From NCBI GenBank assembly GCA_029858565.1, contig JAOUEV010000007.1, forward strand, positions 44,569 through 108,568: a stretch of DNA of 64,000 nucleotides, in the 5' to 3' direction. The notes beneath the pieces were generated by a model that did not search any database, was not told the DNA's origin, and worked only from the letters and a program-made list of their open reading frames with translations. A program made the position numbers and the translations under genes. Below, piece by piece: positions 7,301-15,557 of the stretch (the first letter of the stretch is position 1; each line of letters begins with the position of its first letter). The DNA comes from Nitrospirota bacterium (GTDB taxonomy: Bacteria; Nitrospirota; UBA9217).

Positions 7301-9618
7301 CGACCAAGGTCCAGCTATGGATCGACCTGAACAATGATGGTGATTACAGCGACGCAGGCGAGAAGATCGATATGCAGTCGGCCTTTGTTGTTCTCGACCC
7401 CTATGCCCCTTATTCGCGCGGCGTTGACTATGTCACCACGGTCGCGATCAGCAAGACCGCTCCTGCGGGGAACACCGTTAAATACCGGTTCTACGCGGAG
7501 TCGGGCGCAGATGTCGCGACCGGCGCGCCGACCAGCGACAGCACTTTGACGCTCCTGAACAAAGCGCCGGTGCTCGCCTGGACGGGGGAGGCTAGCTTCA
7601 CCGAAGACGGCGTCAATCCGGATTACGGACCGAAGGACGGGAGCTACGCGTTCCGGATCAGGTATGTCGATGATGACGGCGATTCCTGCCCGGCGAGCGG
7701 TTCGGCCGCTATTCAGGTCTGGCTCGATCTGAACGGCGACCTGCAGTACGGCGCTGACGAGAAGTTCAACCTGAACGAGGCCGACCCGGGCGATACGAAC
7801 TGCACGACCTCGGGCGGCGGCAAGCTCTATGCGCTGGGCGCCATCCTGCCGAACACGAGCGGCGGCAACAAGGTCGCTGCCTACCGGTTCTTCGCAACTG
7901 ACGGCACGAGCGCGGCAGCCGGTCCTCCCGTATCCGGCGGCACGGTCACGGTTGCGGCAACAACGAACAGGCCGCCCTCACTTGCCTGGGACGGCGGCGT
8001 CTGTCGGCCGCAGGGCGCCATGCCGCCGAAGAGCGCGACGAGCTCCTCGATCAACTTCAGCATTCGCTATTACGACGATGACAACCAGTGTCCGGCGAGC
8101 GGGACACCGGCGATCCAGGTCTGGGTGGACTTGGACAAATCCGGATCGTACTCAAGCGGTGAAAAGTTCAATCTTGCCGAGGAATCACCGGCGGACACCG
8201 ATTGCACGACCGCAGGCGGCGGCAAGGTGTACGGCGTGACCGTGGTTCCGACCATGGCTGCTGATGATATTCCCTACGAATTCCACGCGTCTGACGGCAT
8301 CGACACCGCGCTCGGCGCTCCTGCGACCGTCGGCGCCACGGTGGATGTCATCGCGGCCACCTATGTTGTAAGACAGGACGGGACCGAGGATTACACGACG
8401 ATCACTGCCGCCATTGCCGCGGTCGGGGCGAACAACAGCAGGACCATCCTTGTGTACAACGGGACCTATGCGGAAAACCTGACCATCACGCAGGACCCAC
8501 TGACCTTGGTGTCGGCTTGCGGCGCAAGCGAGACGATTATCACGTCCGCGGTCGATCCGGTCGTGCATTTCAACCTGAGCGTCGGCAGCGTGTTCGATGG
8601 CTTTACGGTCACCGGCGGCGCCGGATCAGGCATCAAGGCAACAGGGAACAACTTCAACGGCCTCACCAGCACGCCGTCGATCAAGAACAGCATCATTTTC
8701 GGCAACGGAGGCCGGGGCATTTACGGCTACCGTGCCACGGTCACGATAACAGGTTCGGAGATCTACGACAATCTCGGCGGAGGGGTGTCCCTCTACGCTG
8801 GATCGATCTCCGATTCAACGATAAGGAACAACTCGGTGACCGGTAACGGCGGCGGGGTCTCGACCGACGCAAGCGACAAAGGAGCGTTCACGCTCACCAA
8901 TGTCACGATCAAGGACAACAGCGCCAGCGGGTACGGCGGCGGGATCTACTGTCAGAACTCGGACGGCGGTTACGCGCCTTCCTTCTCGAAGCTTATCGTG
9001 TCGCGCAACACGGGCAGCGTCGGCGGCGGCGGTTATTTCACTTCCTGCAACCCGACCTTTACAAACAGCCTGGTCGTCGACAACAACGCGGTGAACGGCG
9101 GCGGTATGGGCGCCGGGACCTCTGCCTCTACCTGGTTCCTGAACAGCACAGTCGTGAACAATAGCGCGTCCGCTGACGGCGGCGGATTCTACACCTCCGG
9201 TTTGAGCGACACGGTCAACTTCGCCAACAGCATCCTCTGGGGGAACCGCGCGAACGGGTCCGGTCATCTCGGCCGTTTCGCCCAATCGAGCGGCAGCGTG
9301 GTCAGCGCCTATCTTTATGATTCGATTATCGAAAACAACGGTGATACCAATATCACCGATGATAATTACTTCAGCACAACGATCTATGTCGCCATTGTCG
9401 ACGGTGGGGGAAATCATGACGCAGACCCGAACTTCATCGACCGGATCAACGGAGACAAGACTATGCGGAATTACCGCGTCCAGTCGCCTTCGATCGCCAT
9501 CGATCGTGCGGGAAATACCTCGGGCAAGGGCATTCCGACCGACGACCTTGACGGGAACAGCCGTCCCGCGGGGAGCGAGGATATCGGCGCGTATGAATAT
9601 GTTGGCGCCGCGCCTTAG
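4393..9618 (+). CDS. Giant exported multiheme c-type cytochrome with C-terminal beta-helix
   Basis: A 1741-residue protein. ATG 4393 is preceded by AAGGAG six bases upstream and opens a signal peptide (hydrophobic residues about 9-32). Residues about 45-920 hold 17 CXXCH and two CX4CH sites (CTNITCH and CSATYCH), so up to 19 covalent hemes; the CX4CH/CXXCH pairing is known from Geobacter-type cytochromes. Next come three repeats of about 110-130 residues, each with a QLWIDLNNDGDYS-like acidic loop that could bind Ca2+. The end is a right-handed parallel beta-helix of about 420 residues closing with DIGAYEY, as in surface-associated choice-of-anchor proteins. A role in extracellular electron transfer at the outer surface is inference. 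Two heme-type sensor genes follow. Confidence 0.88.
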   Translation: MEVAKHRYLKFAAILCILSALYFGPGRGAILALDSPHSPQSSSRPMTCSSCHISPSGPTPLWKTLPTSTDNTYKNNLCTSCHSAGKLTTSKYEDIKTHTAGITGSSYWGGAWAVECVTCHSPHFQMQSITYGSDPAIKLASGTISALVSSPNATMSTLTDSTKNFIPDEYIGHLLIPNTAYPTGIYRIKSNTSATVTVEGAINLSRTGVGKSYAIHYGKMINSQVRTPASGNLPVRFFHNTGANSYATSTSPTGMTSICQICHTQTASFNNSGELEGPRHPANKAGTNCMVCHPHSKGFKADCALCHGEPPVSADQLAVPPTGSDNPGKHEGHVSNAGIACAACHRDYQMPDDTTHSIDIGFDNFGSGGGQYRGQSAVNYQGRNGTDVSVRDDSRICTNITCHSTGNLSVTGGQLPAVYGGNKYASPLWMTTAPAAACGSCHGRSTSTGMPDYTNGGAGSTTANSHPRHVVSGNIECSWCHVRTVPAGMSPVDYSQGKHVNGSSQDVYFAAPNESAAYAGGTKTCSATYCHGSAAPQWGGTAPCGSCHAATAETITSGSHQVHLSTTGGRGPNGVSVIVTCDTCHGTGAVSGAHSGHVDGSVTFTDVNAIAATSACNSCHSPGGDYDGVSDASIGAKTNWAGGVYSGGTLAAGKEKWCAGCHDKSPSVINTVNAPNIAGDESGSFIYGTGWGFYKTGHGLPSAGTMPASGGATNGPGSSCTDCHDISKGHIDGDARTFACASGTGGACTTAYKTAYRLKDVAGGSPLEMPPTGTNAESFRLCFSCHTSTEAWLTNNRAGTNFYQEGTSRNDHYYHLTAVAKTAEIDWDGAFEGKMSCITCHNVHGSKNPAMIRADELTGFPSLSVRYGNAGSTHTAGQIEPVPNNITLVESTKLTMLGTLANTYCQHCHGSGTAIMTVSRTPTGIEPRPPVLTWVGYPGFETDGATPDSSESNSAFTFRVTYTDINQDAPTKVQLWIDLNNDGDYSDAGEKIDMQSAFVVLDPYAPYSRGVDYVTTVAISKTAPAGNTVKYRFYAESGADVATGAPTSDSTLTLLNKAPVLAWTGEASFTEDGVNPDYGPKDGSYAFRIRYVDDDGDSCPASGSAAIQVWLDLNGDLQYGADEKFNLNEADPGDTNCTTSGGGKLYALGAILPNTSGGNKVAAYRFFATDGTSAAAGPPVSGGTVTVAATTNRPPSLAWDGGVCRPQGAMPPKSATSSSINFSIRYYDDDNQCPASGTPAIQVWVDLDKSGSYSSGEKFNLAEESPADTDCTTAGGGKVYGVTVVPTMAADDIPYEFHASDGIDTALGAPATVGATVDVIAATYVVRQDGTEDYTTITAAIAAVGANNSRTILVYNGTYAENLTITQDPLTLVSACGASETIITSAVDPVVHFNLSVGSVFDGFTVTGGAGSGIKATGNNFNGLTSTPSIKNSIIFGNGGRGIYGYRATVTITGSEIYDNLGGGVSLYAGSISDSTIRNNSVTGNGGGVSTDASDKGAFTLTNVTIKDNSASGYGGGIYCQNSDGGYAPSFSKLIVSRNTGSVGGGGYFTSCNPTFTNSLVVDNNAVNGGGMGAGTSASTWFLNSTVVNNSASADGGGFYTSGLSDTVNFANSILWGNRANGSGHLGRFAQSSGSVVSAYLYDSIIENNGDTNITDDNYFSTTIYVAIVDGGGNHDADPNFIDRINGDKTMRNYRVQSPSIAIDRAGNTSGKGIPTDDLDGNSRPAGSEDIGAYEYVGAAP

Positions 9619-9656
9619 CAGCTCGGCTGAGCGTGACGAGCCGGAAGGAGGAAGAC

Positions 9657-12314
9657 GTGAACGTCAAGACAAAAGCGCTGGTCATGGTAAGCCTGCTCAT
9701 GCTGATCCTGGCGGGATTCTTCCTGGTCCAGGGGATCCTCGAACACAATCAGGACCTGGCAAGAGCGGTCAGCGATGAGGAAAAGACCATCGACGATACC
9801 TTCGCTGATATACAGCGTTACGCCTTCTCTCCCTATCGCGTCAGGATCAGGCAGATGATGCGAAATCGGCCGGAGATCGTCTCGGCTTTTGCCGACCGCG
9901 ACCGCGAGCGGCTCTATCGGCTAACGCTGCCACTGTATAAGGACCTGCGGGAAGCGAATGGGTATGTGCATGCCGTCGACTTCACCCTTCCCGACGGAAC
10001 GGTTTTTCTCCGCATGCAGAAGCCTCATGACCACGGCGACAAGATCAATCTGTCCCGCTCCATCATCCGGACGGTCCACGAAAAGAAGGAGCAGCAGGCG
10101 GGCTACGATGTGGGCAGGCACGGGCTCATGTACTGGGTGGCGCAGCCCCTGTTCGACGGGGCTCGCTATGTCGGTGCGGTCGAGATCGGTATTCACGTAA
10201 GCCAGCTTACCTTTGCCCTGGCGGACCGGTTCAGGACGGAAGTGACGACGGTCATCGAGCAGGAAGAGTGGCGGAAGGCAACGGGTGTCAAGGAGGGCTT
10301 CCGCCGGTTCGGCCGGTACGTCGTTATGATGAATAGCGGATCAATCTACACCCAGCTTCCCGATACCTTTGATTTCTCTCGCACCCAGGATTCCCGGATC
10401 CTGCTGAACGGCAAGCCACACGTGCTCCATATCTGTGCTGGTCTCCTGGATCACGAAGGGAAGCAGATCGGAAGCATTCTGGTGGCCCAGGACATCTCCG
10501 AGAAGATCGCAAACCGGCAGGAGTTTGTCCGGAACGCGGCCGCCGTCACGGTGACGTCGCTCGGTATTTCCTTTCTTTTTCTCTATTTCACTTTCGGCGG
10601 TCTGATCGGGAAATTCGAAGAGTATGCCAACGAGAACCGGCGCGCCAAGGAAGAGGTCGAGCAGGCGAACAGCGCGCTCGAGGCCCGCGTTCAGGAGCGG
10701 ACCGAGGACCTGGCTCGAGTGAACAACTCTCTGCAGGAACAGCACCGGTTCCTGCAAACGATCATCGAATCGATGACCCAGCCGTTCTACGTCATTGACG
10801 CTGAAACCTACCGGATCGTGCTGGCCAACAGCGCGGCATACGGGAACCTGGACCGTGCGGACGCGACCCTCACCTGCTACCGCATGACCCATCACCGGGA
10901 CAAACCCTGTTCCGGCGACGACCACCCCTGCGCGATCAAGGAAGTGAAACGGACGGGACGCCCGGCGGTGCTTGAGCATGTCCACATGGACCAGAACGGG
11001 GCAGAGCATATCAACGAGATCTATGCGTATCCGATCCAGGGCGCCGACGGCGCGATCCGGAACGTTATCGAATACTGCATCGATGTCACCGACCGCAGGA
11101 AGGCCGATGAGGAAAAGAAGAAGATGCTCGTGCAGCTCAACCAGATGCAGAAGATGGAGGCGATCGGCGCGCTTGCCGGCGGCATCGCGCACGATTTCAA
11201 TAATATCCTCGCTGCCATGCTGGGCTATGCGGATCTTGCGCGGCGAAGGACGTCGGAGGGGAGCGATACGCGGGACATGCTGTGCAAGGTCATCGAGGCA
11301 GGCGACCGCGCCAAGCTTCTGGTGCGCCAGATACTCTCGTTCAGCCGGCAGACCGATCAGCAGCTGACGCCGATCAAGGTCCAGGATGTCCTATACGAAG
11401 CATTGCGTCTCCTCCGCGCATCGATACCCTCGACCATCGAGTTGCGCCAGAACATCGACGATGGGTGCGATCACGTCCTTGCGGACCCGACCCAGATCCA
11501 TCAGATCATCATGAACCTTGGCACCAATGCCTACCAAGCCATGCGGGAAAAGGGCGGCGTGCTTGCGGTCAGTCTCCGGCCGGTGACTGTAGGCGGTGAC
11601 ACGCACCGCACCGCCAGCCTAGTGCTGCCGCCGGGCGAATATGTCAAGCTCGAGGTGAGCGACACCGGCCACGGTATGAAGCCGGAGATCATGAAGCGGA
11701 TCTTCGATCCCTACTTCACGACGAAGAAACCGGGCGAAGGCACCGGCATGGGCCTGGCAGTGGTCCACGGTATCGTCAAGAGCCATGGAGGCCAGGTCAC
11801 GGTTTATAGCGAGCCCGAGGTGGGAACGACCTTCAATGTATACCTGCCGCAGCTCAAGGCCGCCGAGCGGGCCGGGCATGCGCAGGAGACCGGACCGGCG
11901 GTCGAGCTGCTGCCCGGGGGTCATGAGCGCATCCTTTTCGTCGATGACGAGGTACAGATCGCAGCGATGGGTCGGCAGATGCTGGAAAATATGGGTTACC
12001 GGGTCGTCTCGTGCAACGACAGCCTTGAAGCGCTTCGCGTGTTCCAGGAGCGGCCCGATGCATTCGATCTGGTGATCACGGACATGACGATGCCGAACCT
12101 GACCGGCGCGGACCTGGCCAGGCAACTACTCGTCATCCGTCGTGACATTCCGATCATCCTCTGCACGGGTTTCAGCGAACTGATCAATGCTGATAAGGCT
12201 CGGGAGATCGGCATTCGGGAATACCTCATGAAGCCACTACTGGCCGGCGAGATTGCCAAAGCCGTACGGAAGGTCCTGTCGTCCGCGACCCAGCCGGGGG
12301 CCCCGATAGGGTAG
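9657..12314 (+). CDS. Hybrid sensor histidine kinase (periplasmic sensor, PAS, HisKA, ATPase, receiver)
   Basis: An 885-residue inner-membrane hybrid kinase. GTG 9657 is chosen because AGGAGG precedes it by five bases. Order: membrane helix about 6-27; periplasmic sensor about 28-288 resembling the double-Cache/DUF3365 class; second helix about 290-312; short coiled coil; PAS about 365-480; HisKA with the GGIAHDFNNIL H-box (His512); HATPase_c about 615-730 with GHGMK and GTGMGLAVVHG; and a C-terminal receiver with phosphoacceptor Asp809 (VITDMTMPN) and Lys in LMKP. It follows the giant cytochrome by 38 bases and may share its transcript. Signal and target are unknown; no separate response regulator gene is adjacent. 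Confidence 0.88.
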   Translation: MNVKTKALVMVSLLMLILAGFFLVQGILEHNQDLARAVSDEEKTIDDTFADIQRYAFSPYRVRIRQMMRNRPEIVSAFADRDRERLYRLTLPLYKDLREANGYVHAVDFTLPDGTVFLRMQKPHDHGDKINLSRSIIRTVHEKKEQQAGYDVGRHGLMYWVAQPLFDGARYVGAVEIGIHVSQLTFALADRFRTEVTTVIEQEEWRKATGVKEGFRRFGRYVVMMNSGSIYTQLPDTFDFSRTQDSRILLNGKPHVLHICAGLLDHEGKQIGSILVAQDISEKIANRQEFVRNAAAVTVTSLGISFLFLYFTFGGLIGKFEEYANENRRAKEEVEQANSALEARVQERTEDLARVNNSLQEQHRFLQTIIESMTQPFYVIDAETYRIVLANSAAYGNLDRADATLTCYRMTHHRDKPCSGDDHPCAIKEVKRTGRPAVLEHVHMDQNGAEHINEIYAYPIQGADGAIRNVIEYCIDVTDRRKADEEKKKMLVQLNQMQKMEAIGALAGGIAHDFNNILAAMLGYADLARRRTSEGSDTRDMLCKVIEAGDRAKLLVRQILSFSRQTDQQLTPIKVQDVLYEALRLLRASIPSTIELRQNIDDGCDHVLADPTQIHQIIMNLGTNAYQAMREKGGVLAVSLRPVTVGGDTHRTASLVLPPGEYVKLEVSDTGHGMKPEIMKRIFDPYFTTKKPGEGTGMGLAVVHGIVKSHGGQVTVYSEPEVGTTFNVYLPQLKAAERAGHAQETGPAVELLPGGHERILFVDDEVQIAAMGRQMLENMGYRVVSCNDSLEALRVFQERPDAFDLVITDMTMPNLTGADLARQLLVIRRDIPIILCTGFSELINADKAREIGIREYLMKPLLAGEIAKAVRKVLSSATQPGAPIG

Positions 12315-12348
12315 CCGTGCTAAGACCGGGCGTGCCGGGGAGGATGCT

Positions 12349-13995
12349 ATGGAAGAACTGAAAAATAATCAGGACAGAGACCGAGCCGGCTGGCTGCAGC
12401 GGTACAAGAAAACGATCATCCTGTCCACGGTTCTCGTTCTCGCGGCCGTCATCGCCGTTGTCATGGTGTTCATCGGCGCAACGCTGCGGAGCCGGCTGAT
12501 CCAGGACAGCAGGATGAAAACAGAAGAGCTGGCCGGGGTGATCGAGCTGAGTCTTCGGCACCTGATGACCGCGCGGAATCCCGGGAAGATCCAGCAGTCG
12601 CTGGAAGTGATCAGCGCGGGCGGCTCTTCGATCGTGAATGCATTTATTCTCGACAACCAGGGGAGGATCGCCTATTCGTCAAGAACGAGCGATATCGGGG
12701 CGCGCATCGACCGGTTTTGCGAGCCTTCCTGCACCGGATGTCATGCCGGCGCCGCTACCCTTTCACAGGAGACCGCGACGTTATTGACAACGGACGGCGG
12801 GTCCTACCTGCGATGCGTCAAGGTCATTCGAAATAATGGCGCCTGTTTTGCGTGCCATCCCCCCTCGTCCCGCACGGTCGGAAAGCTGATCATCGACCGA
12901 TCCATGCTGCCGACCTCCCAGCTGATCACGGCGGTCATGCTTATTCTGGCAATCTCGGGGGTGCTCTCGCTTGCCGTCCTCGTTCCCTTCATTGTCAAGT
13001 TCCTCTCCCGGGGCGTGGATAAATACATATCCGAGATCCTGTTCAAGTCGTCCGAGCTCTCCATGCTTTATGCGATCGTCAAGCGCTTGAGCAAGACGAT
13101 CGAGCTGGAAGAGCTGAAGCAGGTGGTGATCGACATAGTCCGCGACCTGTACCGCGCCGACGAGGTCCATATCCTGCTGCCCAAGGGCGGCAAGGAGTAC
13201 GGCGGCGTTTTCTGGAGCAATAAGGATAACAAGATCGATCGCCGGGTCGTGCCCGACCAGGACCCCTATCGCGACCTTATCCTCGACTGGCTTGACGGCG
13301 GCCTGCTGCAGGAACGGCTTGTCGACGGAGGGCGGACGGTCGTCATCCCTCTTGAGAAGGGCGGCACACGACTTGGGATGATCATCGCAACACGGTCCGA
13401 CAGGTTGTTCAACGACCACGATCTTGAACTGGTCCGGGCCATGGGGAGCCATATATCCGTCGCCCTGGAAAACGCTTCGCTCTATCGTATCGCCATCACG
13501 GACGAGCTGACGGGCCTTTATTCCAAGCGGCACTTCCGCACCATGATCGAGAAGAAATTCGAGCTGTACGAGAAATACGGAGAAAAGCTGACGCTCCTCA
13601 TTCTGGACATCGATGATTTCAAGAAAGTGAATGACACCTACGGACATCCGGCGGGAGATAGCATCCTGCGCGAAGTGGCTTCCCGCGTTATGAACACCAC
13701 CCGCGAGGGGGACCTTGATTTTCGCTACGGTGGCGAGGAGTTCATCGTACTTCTGCCCGCGACAGCCGATGCGGGAGGGGTCTATGTGGCAGAGCGGATA
13801 TGCGAGCAGATCAACAGCGCCGGCTTTGATATCGGGGAAACGAGACTTCGTATCACCGTCAGCATCGGCGTGGCATGCGTTCCGGAACATGCGGTGACCA
13901 TCCGCGATCTGGTGAGCGAGGCGGACAAGGCGCTGTACGAAGCGAAAAAAACGGGAAAAAACCGGGTCGTGTTGAGCCGGAATCGGCCGGTGTAG
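12349..13995 (+). CDS. Membrane diguanylate cyclase with periplasmic CXXCH pair and GAF domain
   Basis: A 548-residue protein that should make cyclic di-GMP. Order: membrane helix about 22-45; periplasmic domain carrying CTGCH (128-132) and CFACH (166-170), which look like covalent heme sites; second helix about 185-215; GAF domain about 240-380; GGDEF domain with RYGGEEF (GGEEF at 461-465). The sequence REGD just before it matches the RXXD inhibitory site, so product inhibition is likely. GGGGAGG precedes the ATG. Placed directly after a hybrid kinase and a 19-heme cytochrome, it probably couples redox state or a heme ligand such as CO, NO or O2 to cyclic di-GMP; this is inference. Confidence 0.85.
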   Translation: MEELKNNQDRDRAGWLQRYKKTIILSTVLVLAAVIAVVMVFIGATLRSRLIQDSRMKTEELAGVIELSLRHLMTARNPGKIQQSLEVISAGGSSIVNAFILDNQGRIAYSSRTSDIGARIDRFCEPSCTGCHAGAATLSQETATLLTTDGGSYLRCVKVIRNNGACFACHPPSSRTVGKLIIDRSMLPTSQLITAVMLILAISGVLSLAVLVPFIVKFLSRGVDKYISEILFKSSELSMLYAIVKRLSKTIELEELKQVVIDIVRDLYRADEVHILLPKGGKEYGGVFWSNKDNKIDRRVVPDQDPYRDLILDWLDGGLLQERLVDGGRTVVIPLEKGGTRLGMIIATRSDRLFNDHDLELVRAMGSHISVALENASLYRIAITDELTGLYSKRHFRTMIEKKFELYEKYGEKLTLLILDIDDFKKVNDTYGHPAGDSILREVASRVMNTTREGDLDFRYGGEEFIVLLPATADAGGVYVAERICEQINSAGFDIGETRLRITVSIGVACVPEHAVTIRDLVSEADKALYEAKKTGKNRVVLSRNRPV

Positions 13996-14205
13996 TCCCC
14001 TCGGCCTTGACATGCACAGTATCGCAGCAGAACCAGCTTGCCCGTCGCCGGGAGGGGGTCCCGTCGATGCCGTCATTCGGATCGTTAACACAGCATTTTA
14101 TCAGCATCATCGTGGCCAACTCTTGCGCAGTATCTTTGATGACCTCATGTCGGGGAGGAAATTACGCAGGGGAATTCCGTGATCTGATGGGGAGAGGGAG
14201 AATGC

Positions 14206-14807
14206 ATGTTGGAAGAAACGGGAATAAATGCAGTGTTGGACAGGATCTTTTTTATCACCGAACGCGTTGTTGCTCTTGACAGTATCGACGATATCTTCGA
14301 TCACGTTGTCAGGACCGCCGTCCAGATCACCAACTCGGAGGCGGGTACGATACGGATGTTCGATCATGGTACAGGCCTGCTCAAGATCGTCAAGGGATAC
14401 GGCGTGTCGACCGGTTTCCTATCGCAGCCGGCCGTCAGGATCGGAGAGGGGATCGCCGGACGGGTGGTGCTCCAGGGACGTCCCTATGCAACGGTCAATA
14501 TCACAAAGACCCCCTATAGCGTGAACAAGGAATTCGCGAGACCGGAGGGGATCAAGAGCTTGATGAGCGTGCCGCTCAAATCGAGGGGTGTGACGCTGGG
14601 ATGCATCACGGTCTGCCGCAAGAAGGCTGACGGCTTTTCCGAGCAAGAGCTGATCATGCTCAGCATCTTTTCAGCGCAAGCTGCTGAAGCCATGGAGAAG
14701 ATGCAGCTGATAGTTTCGGTCTGCTCAGAAAAGCGGATAACGCCATGTATGCTGCCAAGCGAGCGGGAAAGAACCGTGTCCTGCCCTGCAGCGCCGGTGA
14801 GGGATAA
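14206..14807 (+). pseudogene. Decayed GAF-GGDEF gene: catalytic core deleted and frame shifted
   Basis: The start is good (GGGAGAGGGAG before ATG 14206) and residues 1-165 form a GAF domain ending SAQAAEAMEKMQL. Right after that, near 14710, the sequence continues in the +2 frame as LLRKADNAMYAAKRAGKNRV, which is the last helix of a GGDEF domain, and stops at TAA 14805-14807. The rest of the GGDEF domain, roughly 140 residues including GG(D/E)EF, is missing. The original frame stays open to 15312 but its tail looks random and overlaps a minus-strand gene. This is best read as an internal deletion in a GAF-diguanylate cyclase. A free GAF protein could still be made. Confidence 0.75.
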
Positions 14808-14844
14808 TAGGCCATTGCAGCGGTCGTTGCATGTCGCGTGGCGC

Positions 14845-14876
14845 GAACCGCCGGCAGAAACTACTGCCGGCGGTTC
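14845..14876. terminator. Hairpin between convergent genes
   Basis: A perfect 13-bp inverted repeat (GAACCGCCGGCAG, 6-base loop, CTGCCGGCGGTTC) lies between the GAF remnant and the minus-strand small gene. It has no long T-run on either side, so termination strength is uncertain. Confidence 0.5.
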
Positions 14877-14892
14877 TGTTTCAGATGACGGA

Positions 14893-15252
14893 TCAGGGCC
14901 TTGTGTCCATTCCGGGCTGTCCCGGCTGCTGACCGCGCGGACCGCTGCGGAACTGTCCACCTTGTCCGCCCATCGGACCCATGGGGGGCTCGGGCCGGCA
15001 CTTTCGGAGCTCGTCGGCGGTCTTGGATGCCTCGACACATGCCTTTTCCTGCGCCAATCGGGTGCTGCGCTCCTCGAGCATGGAGAGTACCCGTGCCTTC
15101 ATCTCTGCGAACTGCTCGGGTGTGATCTCCCTAGCGCCCTTGTCGTGCATCATGGGCGCGCTTCCTCCTCCGGCCCGCTGCTGTGCAGGAGCGGGTCCCG
15201 CAAGCATGACCACCAACAGCGCACTACAGACAACCATAACAAGATATCTCAT
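14893..15252 (-). CDS. Small exported periplasmic protein, unknown function
   Basis: A 119-residue protein with a signal peptide (hydrophobic VMVVCSALLVVMLAG, cleavage probably after APA near residue 23). The mature part has a charged helical stretch (about 44-85) with a cysteine pair 14 residues apart (C72 and C86 approximately), then a tail rich in Gly, Pro and Gln. The size and helix-hairpin look recall small periplasmic stress proteins, but the Spy/CpxP LTXXQ motif is absent. AAGGAGG precedes the ATG. It is transcribed away from the next histidine kinase; the 305-base gap between them must hold both promoters. I do not recognise the family. Confidence 0.6.
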   Translation of the reverse strand: MRYLVMVVCSALLVVMLAGPAPAQQRAGGGSAPMMHDKGAREITPEQFAEMKARVLSMLEERSTRLAQEKACVEASKTADELRKCRPEPPMGPMGGQGGQFRSGPRGQQPGQPGMDTRP

Positions 15253-15557
15253 GATTCTTTCCTCCTTGCGTACCGGAAATGTTCAGATCCTCTGAAATAT
15301 ATGACACGGTGAACAAGTAAAAGTTAAAGTTGCCGTGTTGAAGTAACAGATCATCCCGTTCCAGCAAGTATACCCCAAAAATACCCTTTCGGCTTTCTTG
15401 TAATCCCCTGACGCCGCCGCTAATATGTGTTGCGACCATGGTCTTTTCCCGGTCGCGCGCTGGCAATCGTTGCGATATCTTGTAATGATCGTCCGGTCCT
15501 GTTCACGGCGAGCGATCATAGACGGGAAAAGCGGTTCTGAAAGCGAGCGAAGGCGAC

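Noticed and set aside
14808..15312. C-terminal extension of the GAF gene in its original frame to 15312
   Set aside because: The tail looks random and crosses a hairpin and a well-supported minus-strand gene. The GGDEF remnant in another frame shows that the extension is the product of a frame shift.
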